Shown: positions 8,361 through 17,465, counted from the first letter of the stretch. The stretch: DNA of 64,000 bases from Weissella viridescens (GCF_001437355.1 NZ_JQBM01000001.1:62001-126000); one strand, 5' to 3'. Numbers and translations: made by a program. The notes: a model not told the origin generated them from the letters alone.

Positions 8361-9707
8361 ATGGATAAAGAAACAAGCTACTATTTTATTGGGATTAAGG
8401 GTTCAGGAATGAGTGCCTTAGCACGCATTTTGCATGACCAGGGGTATCAAGTATCAGGTTCTGATATTGATGAATATACCTTCACACAAAAGCCATTAGA
8501 AGATGCTGGTATTGCCATCAAGCCATTTGATGCATCAAATATTAAACCAGGGATGACTGTCATTCGCGGAAATGCATTCGAAGATGATCAAGTTGAAGTG
8601 GCCCAAGCCTTAAAGATGGAAGAAGCTGGTGAAGTTAAAGTGATGACTTATCCAGAAGTGGTTGAAGAATTAATTCAACAATCAACGTCAATTGGTGTAG
8701 CTGGTGCCCACGGTAAAACATCAACAACTGGCTTACTGGCACATGTTCTTTCTGGAATTGCGCCAACTTCATATTTGATTGGTGATGGTAGTGGTAAAGG
8801 TGTTCCTGATCCACGATTCTTTGTTTTTGAAGCAGACGAATATCGTCGTCACTTCAAAGATTATCATCCAGATTATGCCATTATGACGAATATTGATTTT
8901 GATCATCCTGATTATTACACAGGTATTGACGACGTTCGTTCAGCTTTTGAAGAATTTGGCTCACACGTCAAGAAGGGCGTTTTTGCCTGGGGAGATGATC
9001 CGCAATTACGTCAACTCCACCTTGATGTGCCAATCTATTATTATGGTACTAATCCAGAGACTGATGATTTTTATGCAACCAATATTAAACGCTCTACCAA
9101 AGGTTCAGCCTTTGATGCATACTATCATGATGAATTCTTAGGGACATACGAAGTACCGCTTTATGGGCAACATGGTGTTTTGAACTCGCTAGCCGTGGTT
9201 GCAGTGGCCCATTTTGAAGATATGGATAAAGAGCTCGTTAAGCACGAACTTTTGTCATTTAAGGGGGTTAAGCGTCGTTTTACTGAAAAGCAAGTCGGAC
9301 CAGTGACCATTATTGATGATTATGCACATCATCCTTCAGAGATTAAAGCAACCATTGATGCAGCGCGCCAAAAGTATCCTGATCGTGAAATTGTGGCTGT
9401 TTTCCAACCACACACGTTCAGTCGGACAATTGCTTATAAAGAAGATTTTGCTAAAACATTGGACTTGGCTGATCATGTTTACTTAACTGACATTTTTGCT
9501 TCTGCTCGTGAAAAGAAGGGAGACATTAGTTCCGAAGAATTAGGTGCTGAAATCAGCAAGTTCCGAGGAATTGTATCACCTGAAAACGTGGCACCACTGT
9601 TGAATCATGAAGATGGTGTGTTTGCCTTCATGGGAGCTGGTGATTTGCAAAACACTGAGTTTGCCTTTGAAAAGCTTTTGGCAAATACGCAAACAAACCT
9701 ACAATAA
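8361..9707 (+). CDS. murC: UDP-N-acetylmuramate--L-alanine ligase
   Basis: 448 residues. MurC adds L-alanine to UDP-MurNAc using ATP, the first peptide step of peptidoglycan synthesis in the cytoplasm. It opens with a Rossmann motif ([13 protein letters not shown]), has the Mur-ligase ATP loop [10 protein letters not shown] (about 115), the central domain signatures [10 protein letters not shown] and [11 protein letters not shown], and the C-terminal [10 protein letters not shown] motif that marks MurC. The length is normal. It stands between two terminator-bounded units and is essential in most bacteria. Confidence 0.96.
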   Translation: MDKETSYYFIGIKGSGMSALARILHDQGYQVSGSDIDEYTFTQKPLEDAGIAIKPFDASNIKPGMTVIRGNAFEDDQVEVAQALKMEEAGEVKVMTYPEVVEELIQQSTSIGVAGAHGKTSTTGLLAHVLSGIAPTSYLIGDGSGKGVPDPRFFVFEADEYRRHFKDYHPDYAIMTNIDFDHPDYYTGIDDVRSAFEEFGSHVKKGVFAWGDDPQLRQLHLDVPIYYYGTNPETDDFYATNIKRSTKGSAFDAYYHDEFLGTYEVPLYGQHGVLNSLAVVAVAHFEDMDKELVKHELLSFKGVKRRFTEKQVGPVTIIDDYAHHPSEIKATIDAARQKYPDREIVAVFQPHTFSRTIAYKEDFAKTLDLADHVYLTDIFASAREKKGDISSEELGAEISKFRGIVSPENVAPLLNHEDGVFAFMGAGDLQNTEFAFEKLLANTQTNLQ

Positions 9708-9770
9708 TAAGCTTAATCTAAGCTACTAGTTGTATACTAATTTAAAATAATTTCAAATTGGAGGAATTAT

Positions 9771-10493
9771 ATGGATAATTATAATAACCGTCGGACCGTT
9801 AACCCGGATACCGCTGGATTAAACAAGTTCTTTGTGAAAGTCTACCAATATATGGCAATGGCTTTGTTGGTTTCATTTGTCACGGCATACATTGGTGTTA
9901 AGTTCTTCGCACAACAAATTGCGGCAATTTTCACGAACCCAATCATGTCATTGGTGATGTTCGCAGTAATGATTGGCTTTGTCTATCTGTTTTCTAAACG
10001 TGTTTACTCAAATCCTGGAGCTGCCTTCGGAATGTTGATGGGATACTCGGTTTTGAACGGGGCAACTTTCGCCGTAATCGGTCTTTCATTTGATGTTGCG
10101 ACAATCGGGATGGCACTTGCTGGGGCCACTGCTTTGTTCGCTGGTATGGCAATTTATGGATACACAACGAAGCGGTCACTTGCCTCATGGCGTGGTATTC
10201 TATTTGGTGCCATGATTGCATTGATCATCGTTGGTCTATTGAATATCTTTTTCTTCAATAGCTTGGTTTACCTTGTGACAGCCATCATCGGAGTGATTGT
10301 GTTTGCGGCAATGACAGCCTATGATATGAACACTTTGAAGTCAATGTATTTCCAGTTTAGCGAAAGTGGTGCTGGAGCTACGGCTGAACAAGGATTGGCT
10401 GTATCAGGTGCTTTGAATTTGTACCTTGATTTCGTCAATATTTTCTTGTATTTGCTACAAATCTTTGGTCTTGGTGGCAGCAACAACGACTAA
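9771..10493 (+). CDS. Bax inhibitor-1 / YbhL-family membrane protein
   Basis: 240 residues with seven predicted membrane helices and family signatures: an N-terminal soluble lead with NKFFVKVYQYMAMALLVSF, GYSVLNGATFAVIG in the middle, and the C-terminal ALNLYLDFVNIFLYLLQIFG containing the YLD-NIF motif of Bax-inhibitor proteins. Bacterial members are proton-sensitive calcium-leak channels, but the role in lactic acid bacteria is not established. GGAGG lies nine bases upstream of the ATG. It is a single gene followed by a terminator. Confidence 0.88.
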   Translation: MDNYNNRRTVNPDTAGLNKFFVKVYQYMAMALLVSFVTAYIGVKFFAQQIAAIFTNPIMSLVMFAVMIGFVYLFSKRVYSNPGAAFGMLMGYSVLNGATFAVIGLSFDVATIGMALAGATALFAGMAIYGYTTKRSLASWRGILFGAMIALIIVGLLNIFFFNSLVYLVTAIIGVIVFAAMTAYDMNTLKSMYFQFSESGAGATAEQGLAVSGALNLYLDFVNIFLYLLQIFGLGGSNND

Positions 10494-10507
10494 ATTTAAA
10501 GAATTGG

Positions 10508-10536
10508 GACGTCCTATTTATGATAGGGCGTCTTTT
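10508..10536 (+). terminator. Terminator between the Bax-inhibitor-like gene and polA
   Basis: GACGTCCTA/TAGGGCGTC forms a 9-bp stem with one G-U pair, followed by TTTT. It ends just before the polA leader. Confidence 0.8.
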
Positions 10537-10595
10537 CTGTTATGATAAGAGAAGAAGAAATGCGGCGAGCAGATGTTGCTGAAAGAGAGATATAT

Positions 10596-13307
10596 ATGGC
10601 TAGACCAACATTATTACTAATCGATGGAAATTCATTGGCATTCCGTGCCTTTTACGCCATGATTAATCAAGTCGATCGCTTTGTTAATAGCGAGGGCTTG
10701 CATACCAATGCCTTAGTGGCATTCAATAACTTTTTGGATGGTATCGTTGAACCATTTAATCCAGATAGTGCATTAGTTGCCTGGGATGCAGGGAAAACCA
10801 CTTTCCGAACTGGTAAATTAGACTCTTATAAGGGTAACCGTGATAAGACACCAACTGAATTAACTGAACAATTTCCGTATTTGCGTGAAATGGTAACGCT
10901 TCATGGCATCTACAGCTATGAACTCCCAAATTACGAAGCGGACGATATTATCGGAACGACAGCAAAAGAAGGCCAAGCCGCCGGTTATGATGTCACCATT
11001 GTCACTGGTGATCGCGATATGTTGCAATTGGTGGATGAACATGTTGAGGTTTGGATCACAAAAAAGGGTGTTTCAGAAGTTGAGCATAACGATTTAGCCA
11101 TGGTTGCTGAAAAATACGATGGTTTGACACCCGCACAAATTGTAGATGTCAAAGGTCTCCAAGGTGATACATCGGATAATTATCCAGGTGTCGCCGGGAT
11201 TGGGCCCAAAACGGCCATCAAGTTGATTAAGGAATATGGGTCCATTCAAGGTTTATATGACCATATTGACGAGCTTAAGGCCAATAAACAAAAAGAAAAA
11301 TTGGTAAATGGTAAGGAAGACGCTCTGATGTCCCGTGATTTAGCACGAATTCGGACCGACGCACCCGTGACATTTACCCTAGAAGATTTAAAATATACGG
11401 GACCCGATTACCAAGGCTTAATTAAGTTCTATCAGAAATTAGATTTTCGCCAACAATTGGCCAAATTAGCTAATCAGGGGCATGTCGCAGGTCAGCCAGA
11501 ACCGGATGTGGATGGAGCAAGTGGCAATCAACCACAAGCTAACGCACAGAAACCCATTAATTTGAAGCCTATGCTTTTGGAAGATGTCGCAAACTTACCT
11601 AATTTTGAAGATGAAATCAGTGTTTATATTGAGCTGGATGATAAGGATTATCATCTAGGCGTTCCTGTTGGCTTTGTCCTTGGTAATGAAACCGATGGTT
11701 ATGTGGTAAGTCGCGATCTTGATTTATTATTAAGTGAACCAGTGAAGCAAATCCTCGAAAACAGTGACATTGCCAAACATGTTTTTGATGCCAAATCAAT
11801 TTTCGTGGTTCTAGAACGTTATGGCATTGCCTTGGCAGGTGTAAATGATGACGTTTTGTTGATGTCATACTTGGTCGACACGAATGATAACAGTAATGAC
11901 TTGGGGGCTTTGGCACAACAAAATGATTACTTTGACGTTCAAACTGATGAGTCAGTTTACGGTAAGGGAGCAAAGTACGCCATTCCTGAAGATGATGATG
12001 TATTCTTCAATCATTTGGGACAAAAAGCGCGCGCGCTAAACATGTTACCAGCACAACTGTTGTCACAATTAGAAGAGCGTGAACAGACTGATCTCTATAA
12101 AACCATGGAATTGCCATTATCATTTGTACTAGCTGATATGGAAATTAATGGGATTAAGGTTGATAGTCAACAGTTGCTGGCCATGGGAACTGAATTAACA
12201 AACTGTCTGCATGAATTAGAACAATCAATTTATGCGGAGGCTGGCCATGAATTTAATATCCAATCGCCTAAACAACTAGGCGTCGTGCTTTTCGAAGAAA
12301 TGGGCTATAAGCCAATTAAAAAGACAAAGACGGGTTATTCAACGAGTGTCGATGTCTTGGAACAAATGCAAGATGTGCCAATTGTGGCTGATATTTTGGA
12401 GTACCGGAAACTGTCAAAAATTAAAGCAACCTATGTTGATGGTTTATTACGGGTCATCCATGGGACAGATTCAAAGGTGCATACGCACTATATTCAAACT
12501 CTGGCCCAGACAGGCCGCTTATCTTCAACCGATCCGAACTTGCAAAACATTCCTGCTCGAACTGAAGAAGGCCGTTCAATCCGTAAGGCCTTTGTACCTA
12601 GTGAACCAGATTGGTATATTGTCAGTTCGGACTACTCACAAATTGAGTTACGTGTGCTAGCACACATTTCTGGCGATAAGAATATGCAAGCAGCGTTTAA
12701 TGCTGATGAAGACATTCACGCGGATACTGCACGTCGTATCTTCCACTTAGATGATGATGCTGAAATTGATCCTAATATGCGTCGTAAAGCTAAAGCCGTT
12801 AACTTTGGAATTGTTTACGGTATATCAGACTTTGGTCTCGCCAATAACATTGGCGTTAGTCGTAAAGAAGCTAAAGAAATCATTGATACGTACTTCCAGG
12901 AATACCCTGGCATCAAGCAATGGTCTGACAACATTATTGAATTTGCACGTGAACATGGGTATGTAGAAACCTTGGCGCACCGCCGTCGTTACTTACCAGA
13001 CATTCATGCTAAAAATTTCAATGTGCGTAGTTTTGCGGAACGTACAGCTATGAATACGCCAATTCAAGGTTCAGCTGCAGATATTATTAAAATAGCCATG
13101 TTACATGTTCAGCAGGCCTTGAAGGATGCTGGTATGCAAACTCGTATGTTGCTTCAAGTACACGATGAATTGATTTTCGAAGTTCCTGAAAATGAATTAG
13201 AACAAGTGCATACAATGATTCCAAAAATAATGGATTCTGCGATGCAATTAGATGTTCCTCTTAAGGTCTCAACTCATGAGGGTAAGTCTTGGTACGAAGC
13301 GAAATAA
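10596..13307 (+). CDS. polA: DNA polymerase I
   Basis: 903 residues from the ATG at 10596, preceded by GAAAGAGAGA; the in-frame ATG at 10542 lies in the terminator tail and lacks a ribosome site. Domains: 5'-3' exonuclease (about 1-295; DGNSLAFRAF, EADDIIGT, TGDRDMLQLV, GDTSDNYPG), a degenerate 3'-5' exonuclease domain (about 320-510) and the polymerase domain (about 520-903; DYSQIELRVLAHIS, RRKAKAVNFGIVYGIS, QVHDELIFEVP). The DxE metal ligands of the proofreading site are replaced (VYIELDDKD), as in Bacillus-type Pol I, so proofreading is probably absent. It fills gaps in repair and removes Okazaki primers. Confidence 0.96.
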   Translation: MARPTLLLIDGNSLAFRAFYAMINQVDRFVNSEGLHTNALVAFNNFLDGIVEPFNPDSALVAWDAGKTTFRTGKLDSYKGNRDKTPTELTEQFPYLREMVTLHGIYSYELPNYEADDIIGTTAKEGQAAGYDVTIVTGDRDMLQLVDEHVEVWITKKGVSEVEHNDLAMVAEKYDGLTPAQIVDVKGLQGDTSDNYPGVAGIGPKTAIKLIKEYGSIQGLYDHIDELKANKQKEKLVNGKEDALMSRDLARIRTDAPVTFTLEDLKYTGPDYQGLIKFYQKLDFRQQLAKLANQGHVAGQPEPDVDGASGNQPQANAQKPINLKPMLLEDVANLPNFEDEISVYIELDDKDYHLGVPVGFVLGNETDGYVVSRDLDLLLSEPVKQILENSDIAKHVFDAKSIFVVLERYGIALAGVNDDVLLMSYLVDTNDNSNDLGALAQQNDYFDVQTDESVYGKGAKYAIPEDDDVFFNHLGQKARALNMLPAQLLSQLEEREQTDLYKTMELPLSFVLADMEINGIKVDSQQLLAMGTELTNCLHELEQSIYAEAGHEFNIQSPKQLGVVLFEEMGYKPIKKTKTGYSTSVDVLEQMQDVPIVADILEYRKLSKIKATYVDGLLRVIHGTDSKVHTHYIQTLAQTGRLSSTDPNLQNIPARTEEGRSIRKAFVPSEPDWYIVSSDYSQIELRVLAHISGDKNMQAAFNADEDIHADTARRIFHLDDDAEIDPNMRRKAKAVNFGIVYGISDFGLANNIGVSRKEAKEIIDTYFQEYPGIKQWSDNIIEFAREHGYVETLAHRRRYLPDIHAKNFNVRSFAERTAMNTPIQGSAADIIKIAMLHVQQALKDAGMQTRMLLQVHDELIFEVPENELEQVHTMIPKIMDSAMQLDVPLKVSTHEGKSWYEAK

Positions 13308-13310
13308 AAT

Positions 13311-13350
13311 AAAAAACGTTCCAGAGCTTGTTTACTCTGAAACGTTTTTT
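13311..13350. terminator. Bidirectional terminator between polA and the 13349 gene
   Basis: AAAAAACGTTCCAGAG pairs with CTCTGAAACGTTTTTT across an 8-base loop. A and T runs on both sides allow it to serve both convergent genes. Confidence 0.85.
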
Positions 13351-13648
13351 ATTTTATAGTTTGCGGCTCGAGAATTTCAACTTCAACGACATCTTCAGCA
13401 GCTGCTTTATCCTTATTTGATAAGGCAATGATTTCTTGGTCGATGCGTTCACGTTCTTTAATCAAAAGTGTTTTATTATTTTCCATAGAAGCACTAATGT
13501 TTGTTAAATGAACGGCTTTGTTATCTAAGATAGATTCACGTAATTTAGAAGTCTCAACTAAAGCCTGGTATTTTTGACGTAAACGTACGTAAAGAATACC
13601 CAAAATGCACACAATCAAAAGTAAAATAGCAATAATTATTTTAAGCAT
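13349..13648 (-). CDS. Membrane-anchored coiled-coil hypothetical protein
   Basis: 99 residues. The N-terminus is one hydrophobic helix (about 2-23, MLKIIIAILLLIVCILGILYV), then a charged, probably coiled-coil region (about 25-85) rich in Lys, Glu and Asn, ending in an acidic/hydrophobic tail (EDVVEVEILEPQ). This architecture suggests a small type-I-oriented envelope protein. No family was recognised. It converges on polA through a shared terminator. Confidence 0.65.
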   Translation of the reverse strand: MLKIIIAILLLIVCILGILYVRLRQKYQALVETSKLRESILDNKAVHLTNISASMENNKTLLIKERERIDQEIIALSNKDKAAAEDVVEVEILEPQTIK

Positions 13649-13734
13649 GTATGTTTCTCCAATAATTTAGGATAGTATCAATTATACATGATAATTGGGG
13701 TGGCATTAAACCTTTTATTTGATTTGAAATAAAA

Positions 13735-13762
13735 CTGACAGGGGTGTATCCTTGCCTATAAT
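13735..13762 (+). promoter_or_regulatory. Promoter of the NAD(P)-binding protein gene
   Basis: CTGACA and TATAAT are separated by 16 bases; transcription would begin about 30 bases before the gene's AUG. Confidence 0.65.
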
Positions 13763-13801
13763 GATAATTACTATGTAAAAGAAAGTACATGAGGCAAAAA
13801 G

Positions 13802-14464
13802 ATGACAAAAGAAATTTTAGTGGTTGGTGCTACAGGACGTGTTGGACAACGGGTGATGCGACTTTTGCAGAATAACGTAGCTTACCATGTTGTGGGGACA
13901 TCGAGTCATCCAACAGCAGAATCACCATTGATTAAACTTGACCTACATGATAATTTTGAATCAATTCGTCAAGTTGTTGCTCAATTTGACATTGTATTTT
14001 TTACAGCTGGATCACGTGGAAAAGATCTTTTACAAGTGGACTTGAATGGTAATATTAAAATTGCACAAGCTGCTGAACAAGTAGGTGTTGAGCGATTTGT
14101 ACAACTTAGCTCAATTAAATCGTTAAATCAAAAAGGTTGGTCAACACCTAAAGCAGGTGACTTAACAGATTACAATATTGCACGTCATTTTGCCGATCAG
14201 ATGATTACCCAAAGTAAGTTAGACTATACAATTGTTCAAGCTGGTTCGCTTTTGGAGACAGAACCGACACACAAAATTAATGTCTATTCCATCGGTGAAA
14301 TGGGGCAGCGTGTGAACTTAGACGAGACGCAGAATCGGGGAAATACATTAGATGACGTTGCTCACGTCCTCACTGAAACACTTAATTACCCTAACTTAGC
14401 TCAGCGCGTAATTGAAATTGAGAATGGCGATATGCCAATTACTGAAGCCTTGTCTCAAATCTAA
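13802..14464 (+). CDS. NAD(P)-binding Rossmann protein (atypical SDR, NmrA/YwnB-like)
   Basis: 220 residues. It begins with a dinucleotide-binding motif VVGATGRVGQRVMR (about 7-20) and has VDLNGNIKIAQAAEQVGVERFVQLSSIKS, the substrate-side strand of atypical short-chain dehydrogenases (SDR_a5/NmrA-like). The canonical YxxxK is replaced by YNIARHFAD, as expected in this subgroup, so it may be a redox sensor or a quinone/flavin-type reductase rather than a classical dehydrogenase. It has its own promoter. Confidence 0.8.
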   Translation: MTKEILVVGATGRVGQRVMRLLQNNVAYHVVGTSSHPTAESPLIKLDLHDNFESIRQVVAQFDIVFFTAGSRGKDLLQVDLNGNIKIAQAAEQVGVERFVQLSSIKSLNQKGWSTPKAGDLTDYNIARHFADQMITQSKLDYTIVQAGSLLETEPTHKINVYSIGEMGQRVNLDETQNRGNTLDDVAHVLTETLNYPNLAQRVIEIENGDMPITEALSQI

Positions 14465-14478
14465 TTAAATCAACTTGA

Positions 14479-14970
14479 TCAACGTTCGTTATAACAACTT
14501 TGTTGAATCACTTTGAGACGCTCTGGTAGTGATAACTGTGTTGGTATAATGATTTCTGCGTGTTTTACTGGATCACCATTGTGACACCACCACTTCTTTA
14601 ATTGAATTTCCGAAAAGGGAGTGGGTTTTAAGTTATTGCGTTGTAAACCAGTGTCGAAATCTAGGTTTAAATAGAAGTAATGGACGGGTACAGGGACGCA
14701 GTCTAAAAAGGTGTAAACCGCTCGATAGTGTTCTGTTCGTAAAATCCCTTCCAAAATGATATCTAATTGATGATCAAGAGCCCAATCCATTAAAGTGACA
14801 ATTAATTTTGGTGTTAAACTATGCAGTCCTTCATGTTCTAAGAGTAATTCTCTTTTAATCGTGTCTTGAGCGATTAAAAAAGTTGTTTGTGGGTGTGCCG
14901 CTTTCAATGCTCGCGCAAGTGAGGTCTTGCCACTTGCTGAGTTTCCGCGAAGTACAATGATTTGTGACAT
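14479..14970 (-). CDS. P-loop kinase-like protein
   Basis: 163 residues from the ATG at 14970, preceded by AGGGG on the minus strand; further in-frame sequence up to 15099 overlaps the promoter of the divergent gene and is not needed. A Walker A motif GNSASGKTSLA (about 9-19) opens the protein and the fold resembles zeta-toxin or chloramphenicol-phosphotransferase-type kinases (DWALDHQLDIILEGILRTEHY). Small-molecule phosphorylation is likely; the substrate is unknown. Confidence 0.75.
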   Translation of the reverse strand: MSQIIVLRGNSASGKTSLARALKAAHPQTTFLIAQDTIKRELLLEHEGLHSLTPKLIVTLMDWALDHQLDIILEGILRTEHYRAVYTFLDCVPVPVHYFYLNLDFDTGLQRNNLKPTPFSEIQLKKWWCHNGDPVKHAEIIIPTQLSLPERLKVIQQSCYNER

Positions 14971-15012
14971 AGAGTTGAACCCCTTATTGATCTGGAAAAT
15001 AGTTTCTTTAGT

Positions 15013-15041
15013 CTTGTTATTTGTGTAGAATATGCTATAAT
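15013..15041 (+). promoter_or_regulatory. Strong sigma-70 promoter for the 61-residue gene
   Basis: TTGTTA and TATAAT are spaced by exactly 17 bases, giving a leader of about 110 bases before the 15157 gene. Confidence 0.7.
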
Positions 15042-15101
15042 AATAGATTAAGGGTAGCAGGTATGCATTCAGTGGTCTTAAATAAAAACCACTTTGCATT
15101 C

Positions 15102-15121
15102 ATATATTGTATACAATATAT
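15102..15121. promoter_or_regulatory. Perfect 20-bp palindrome in the leader of the 61-residue gene
   Basis: The sequence is its own reverse complement, centred on TTGTATACAA. GntR-family (FCD-type) operators often have such a core, so an operator is possible; it could also fold as an RNA hairpin. A short hairpin GTGGT...ACCAC (15072-15093) precedes it, with TGCATTC repeated on both sides. Confidence 0.5.
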
Positions 15122-15156
15122 AAAAGTAGTAAACAAGACTAAAAGGAGGAAAACAG

Positions 15157-15342
15157 ATGAATCAAGTATCAAAATGGTTTAGATTAAAAACGTTGCAACG
15201 CGAACACGCACGTGTGCAAATGAAATTAAACCAAATCTATTCAACAAAGAGTCGTAGTACAGACTTCTTAGAACGTCAAAAGAATTTGCGTCGTCGATTG
15301 CGTACAATCGAAGAGCGCATGGATCAATTAAAGCAACAATAA
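15157..15342 (+). CDS. Small basic helical protein, 61 residues
   Basis: The ATG follows AAAAGGAGGA, an ideal ribosome site. The product is strongly basic (runs such as RRRLRT, KTLQREHARVQ) and predicted to be almost entirely helical with heptad-like Leu spacing, so it may bind nucleic acid or a ribosome. It has a consensus promoter, a long structured leader and its own terminator, which suggests a well-expressed, regulated small protein. No family recognised. Confidence 0.7.
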   Translation: MNQVSKWFRLKTLQREHARVQMKLNQIYSTKSRSTDFLERQKNLRRRLRTIEERMDQLKQQ

Positions 15343-15371
15343 AGCTGATGGCCTTGCCATTGGCTTTTTTT
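15342..15371 (+). terminator. Terminator after the 61-residue gene
   Basis: AAGCTGATGGC pairs with GCCATTGGCTT (two wobble or mismatched positions) across a CTT loop and continues into seven T's. Confidence 0.8.
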
Positions 15372-15535
15372 GTAACGTTTGAATGACCAACACTTGTGTC
15401 GGCTTTAAAAGTGGGGTGAATTGGTCTATAATTAAATTTTAATGGAGTACATTGTTTATTTTAATTTTAGCGCAGTGAAGGATTACGTTAAGAATTTGTT
15501 GTTTTAGAATTTAAATGGGAAAGTGGGTAAGTAGC

Positions 15536-15826
15536 ATGTTAGGTCAAGTAGGCGATTATCATTTCAATAAGACGACGCACAATAATTTAAAGGTTCATGT
15601 AGATGTTGCCGGAGATCCCGAGCAAAAAGCTGCTGAGGAAGAAGCCGGATTCCATGTTTCACAAAGTCTCCGTTTGCATCAGAGTTACGAAGAACGTTAC
15701 AAGCGTTTTGCCAAAATGATGGAGGCCAAGAAACCGCTCGATGAAATTGCTAAAGAATTGGACTTATCTGAAATAACGTTACATAGTCAACGTTATATGC
15801 AACGCTATACAAAGCACGAGAAATAA
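15536..15826 (+). CDS. Hypothetical protein with possible HTH at its C-terminus
   Basis: 96 residues from the ATG at 15536, which has GTGGGT eight bases upstream; an in-frame ATG at 15515 lacks a site. The first 40 residues are mixed and polar. The C-terminal half (MMEAKKPLDEIAKELDLSEITLHSQRYMQRY) has the pattern of a helix-turn-helix with DEIAKELDLSEITL as the first helix, turn and second helix. A TATAAT lies at 15427. Function unknown; a small DNA-binding regulator is one reading. Confidence 0.6.
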   Translation: MLGQVGDYHFNKTTHNNLKVHVDVAGDPEQKAAEEEAGFHVSQSLRLHQSYEERYKRFAKMMEAKKPLDEIAKELDLSEITLHSQRYMQRYTKHEK

Positions 15827-15855
15827 CCTAACAACCTAGGAGTGGGATAGGTACA

Positions 15856-16307
15856 ATGAATCAAACAGTTGCAGAATATTGGGAGACATTCCGTAAAAAA
15901 ATCAGCTTAAGGCTTCCGAACCATATGAAGTCTTTGGGTTTGGCATGACGCCAGTGGTCATTGACGAATTAGCTGAGCTAGTCGTTAAAGATAAAAAAGT
16001 TGGTACTACCAGTGCTGTGAGTTTGTATGAACACGATGAGCCGATGCCTTATGTTGGTGCGCTATCCATTGTATTAAATAGCGCCGAACAACCTGTAGCT
16101 GTGATTGAAGCGACACAGGTTGAAAAAATACGCTTTGATGATGTCACACCGGAACACGCACGTTTGGAAGGTGAAGGGGACTTATCATTGTCCTACTGGC
16201 GGCAAGTCCACAAAGATATATTTGAATCGTTGTTTCAAGGTGAGTTAGGGCGTCCTTTTAATGGGGATGAACTGGTTATTTTTGAAACCTTTAAACGTGT
16301 GTTTTGA
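15856..16307 (+). pseudogene. ASCH-domain protein, interrupted by a frameshift
   Basis: The ATG at 15856 starts MNQTVAEYWETFRKK and then meets a run of seven A's (15895-15901). Adding one A joins this frame to NQLKASEPYEVFGFGMTPVVIDELAELV... through to the stop at 16307, a complete ASCH-type protein of about 150 residues (GALSIVLNSAEQPVAVIEATQVEKIRFDDV, then GDLSLSYWRQVHKDIF). The alternative start at 15945 would drop the N-terminal strand. ASCH domains bind RNA and some hydrolyse N4-acetylcytidine. Either a real -1 deletion or a sequencing error in the homopolymer. Confidence 0.75.
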
Positions 16308-16317
16308 AGGAGTAATC

Positions 16318-16824
16318 ATGTGGTCAGCTGATGTCTTACTTGTTATTGATATGCAGAATGGCATTTGTCGTCGTGGTGTGGCAGATAGTCTAGATTTATC
16401 TAATCTGATGCAACGCATTAATACCCGCGTCCAAAGCTACCATGCGTTGGATAAACCCATCATTTGGATTCAACATCATGATGATGACATAAGACGCCAT
16501 ACATTTGACTGGGATTTTTTACCAGAATTGATGCTTAATCGAACGACAGACGATATAATCGAAAAAAATCATCCCGATAGTTTCTACAACACCTGTTTGG
16601 ACGCACGCTTGCAACAAGTAGGTGCACAGCATCTTGAAATTTGTGGTGCACAAGTCGAGTTTTGTGTCGATACGACAATCAAAGCAGCCTTTGATCGTGA
16701 GTACCAGCTCCATATGCTGCCAAATATGACAACTACTTGGGATAATGAATACATGAACGCTAAACAGACGCAGAAATTTTACGAAAAGATTTGGCAAAAT
16801 ACTTTTGTATCTGGTCTCGCGTAA
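16318..16824 (+). CDS. Isochorismatase-family cysteine hydrolase
   Basis: 168 residues from the ATG at 16318, which follows GAAGGAG; upstream in-frame sequence belongs to the previous gene. Family features: the catalytic Asp in VIDMQNG (about 11), Lys in IIEKNHPDSFYNT, and nucleophile Cys in EICGAQVEFCVDTTIKAAFD. Such enzymes hydrolyse nicotinamide, isochorismate or other amides. The short length and lack of nicotinamidase metal residues favour a general isochorismatase-like hydrolase. It is adjacent to the ASCH gene and probably co-transcribed. Confidence 0.85.
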   Translation: MWSADVLLVIDMQNGICRRGVADSLDLSNLMQRINTRVQSYHALDKPIIWIQHHDDDIRRHTFDWDFLPELMLNRTTDDIIEKNHPDSFYNTCLDARLQQVGAQHLEICGAQVEFCVDTTIKAAFDREYQLHMLPNMTTTWDNEYMNAKQTQKFYEKIWQNTFVSGLA

Positions 16825-16852
16825 GCGACCACAAGAAAAAATGATTGTTAAT

Positions 16853-16889
16853 AAAAGGCCCCAGCCTGTTTTACCAGCTGGGGCCTTTT
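16853..16889. terminator. Strong bidirectional terminator
   Basis: A perfect 13-bp stem AAAAGGCCCCAGC/GCTGGGGCCTTTT with an 11-base loop separates the convergent isochorismatase-like and acetyltransferase genes. Confidence 0.92.
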
Positions 16890-16891
16890 AT

Positions 16892-17465
16892 TTATAGATT
16901 AATAACATCCGGTTGTTTAGGCAAGGGTGAGATTTGTTTTTCCATCCAAATGGTATCCAGCCAGTGTCCAAATTTATAACCACTGTTTTTGAAATGACCA
17001 ACTGTTTCAAATCCTTGTTTCTGATGAAAAGCAATGCTTGATACGTTTTCAGCTGTAATACAAGCAAAGATATTAACGATATTTTGCGTTTTCAGCTGTA
17101 ATACAAGCAAAGATATTAACGATATTTTGCGTTTTCAGCTTTTGTTCTAATGCTGTGTAAAGCGCTTGACCAACATGTTGTCCTTGCGCTGAATCTACGA
17201 TATAGATGGTCGTTTCGACACTCCATTGATAAGCAAATCTTGAATTATAAGCATGTGCGTAACAGTAACCCAGTAGCTGATCTTGGTCATTTTCCGCTAC
17301 CAAGTAGGGATAGCTTCGTCGGATTTGCTGAAACTGCTGCGTAAAATCCGTCAATGTTGGTACCAATTCATCAAAGGTTGCTGTAGAACGCGTCACATAT
17401 GGTGCATAAATGCTGAGTAGTTGTGGTAGATCCGCTTTTTGAGCAGTACGAATCTTTACTGTCAT
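16892..17465 (-). pseudogene. GNAT acetyltransferase (Pat/Bar-like) broken by a 43-bp duplication
   Basis: The ATG at 17465 follows GAGGT on the minus strand and starts MTVKIRTAQKADLPQLLSIYAPYV, typical of phosphinothricin-acetyltransferase-like GNAT enzymes. A direct tandem repeat of 43 bp (17044-17129) shifts the frame at ...KTQNIVNIFACITAEN. With one copy removed, the frame continues VSSIAFHQKQGFETVGHFKNSGYKFGHWLDTIWMEKQ to the stop at 16892, restoring the acetyl-CoA-binding and C-terminal motifs. The product as written would be truncated and probably inactive. Confidence 0.85.
17044..17129. repeat. Tandem 43-bp duplication inside the acetyltransferase gene
   Basis: Two identical 43-bp units (17044-17086 and 17087-17129) are followed by a third copy of the first 11 bases, CGTTTTCAGCT. 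In the single-copy ancestor, CGTTTTCAGCT would have occurred twice 43 bp apart, so replication slippage between these direct repeats explains the event. Confidence 0.92.
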
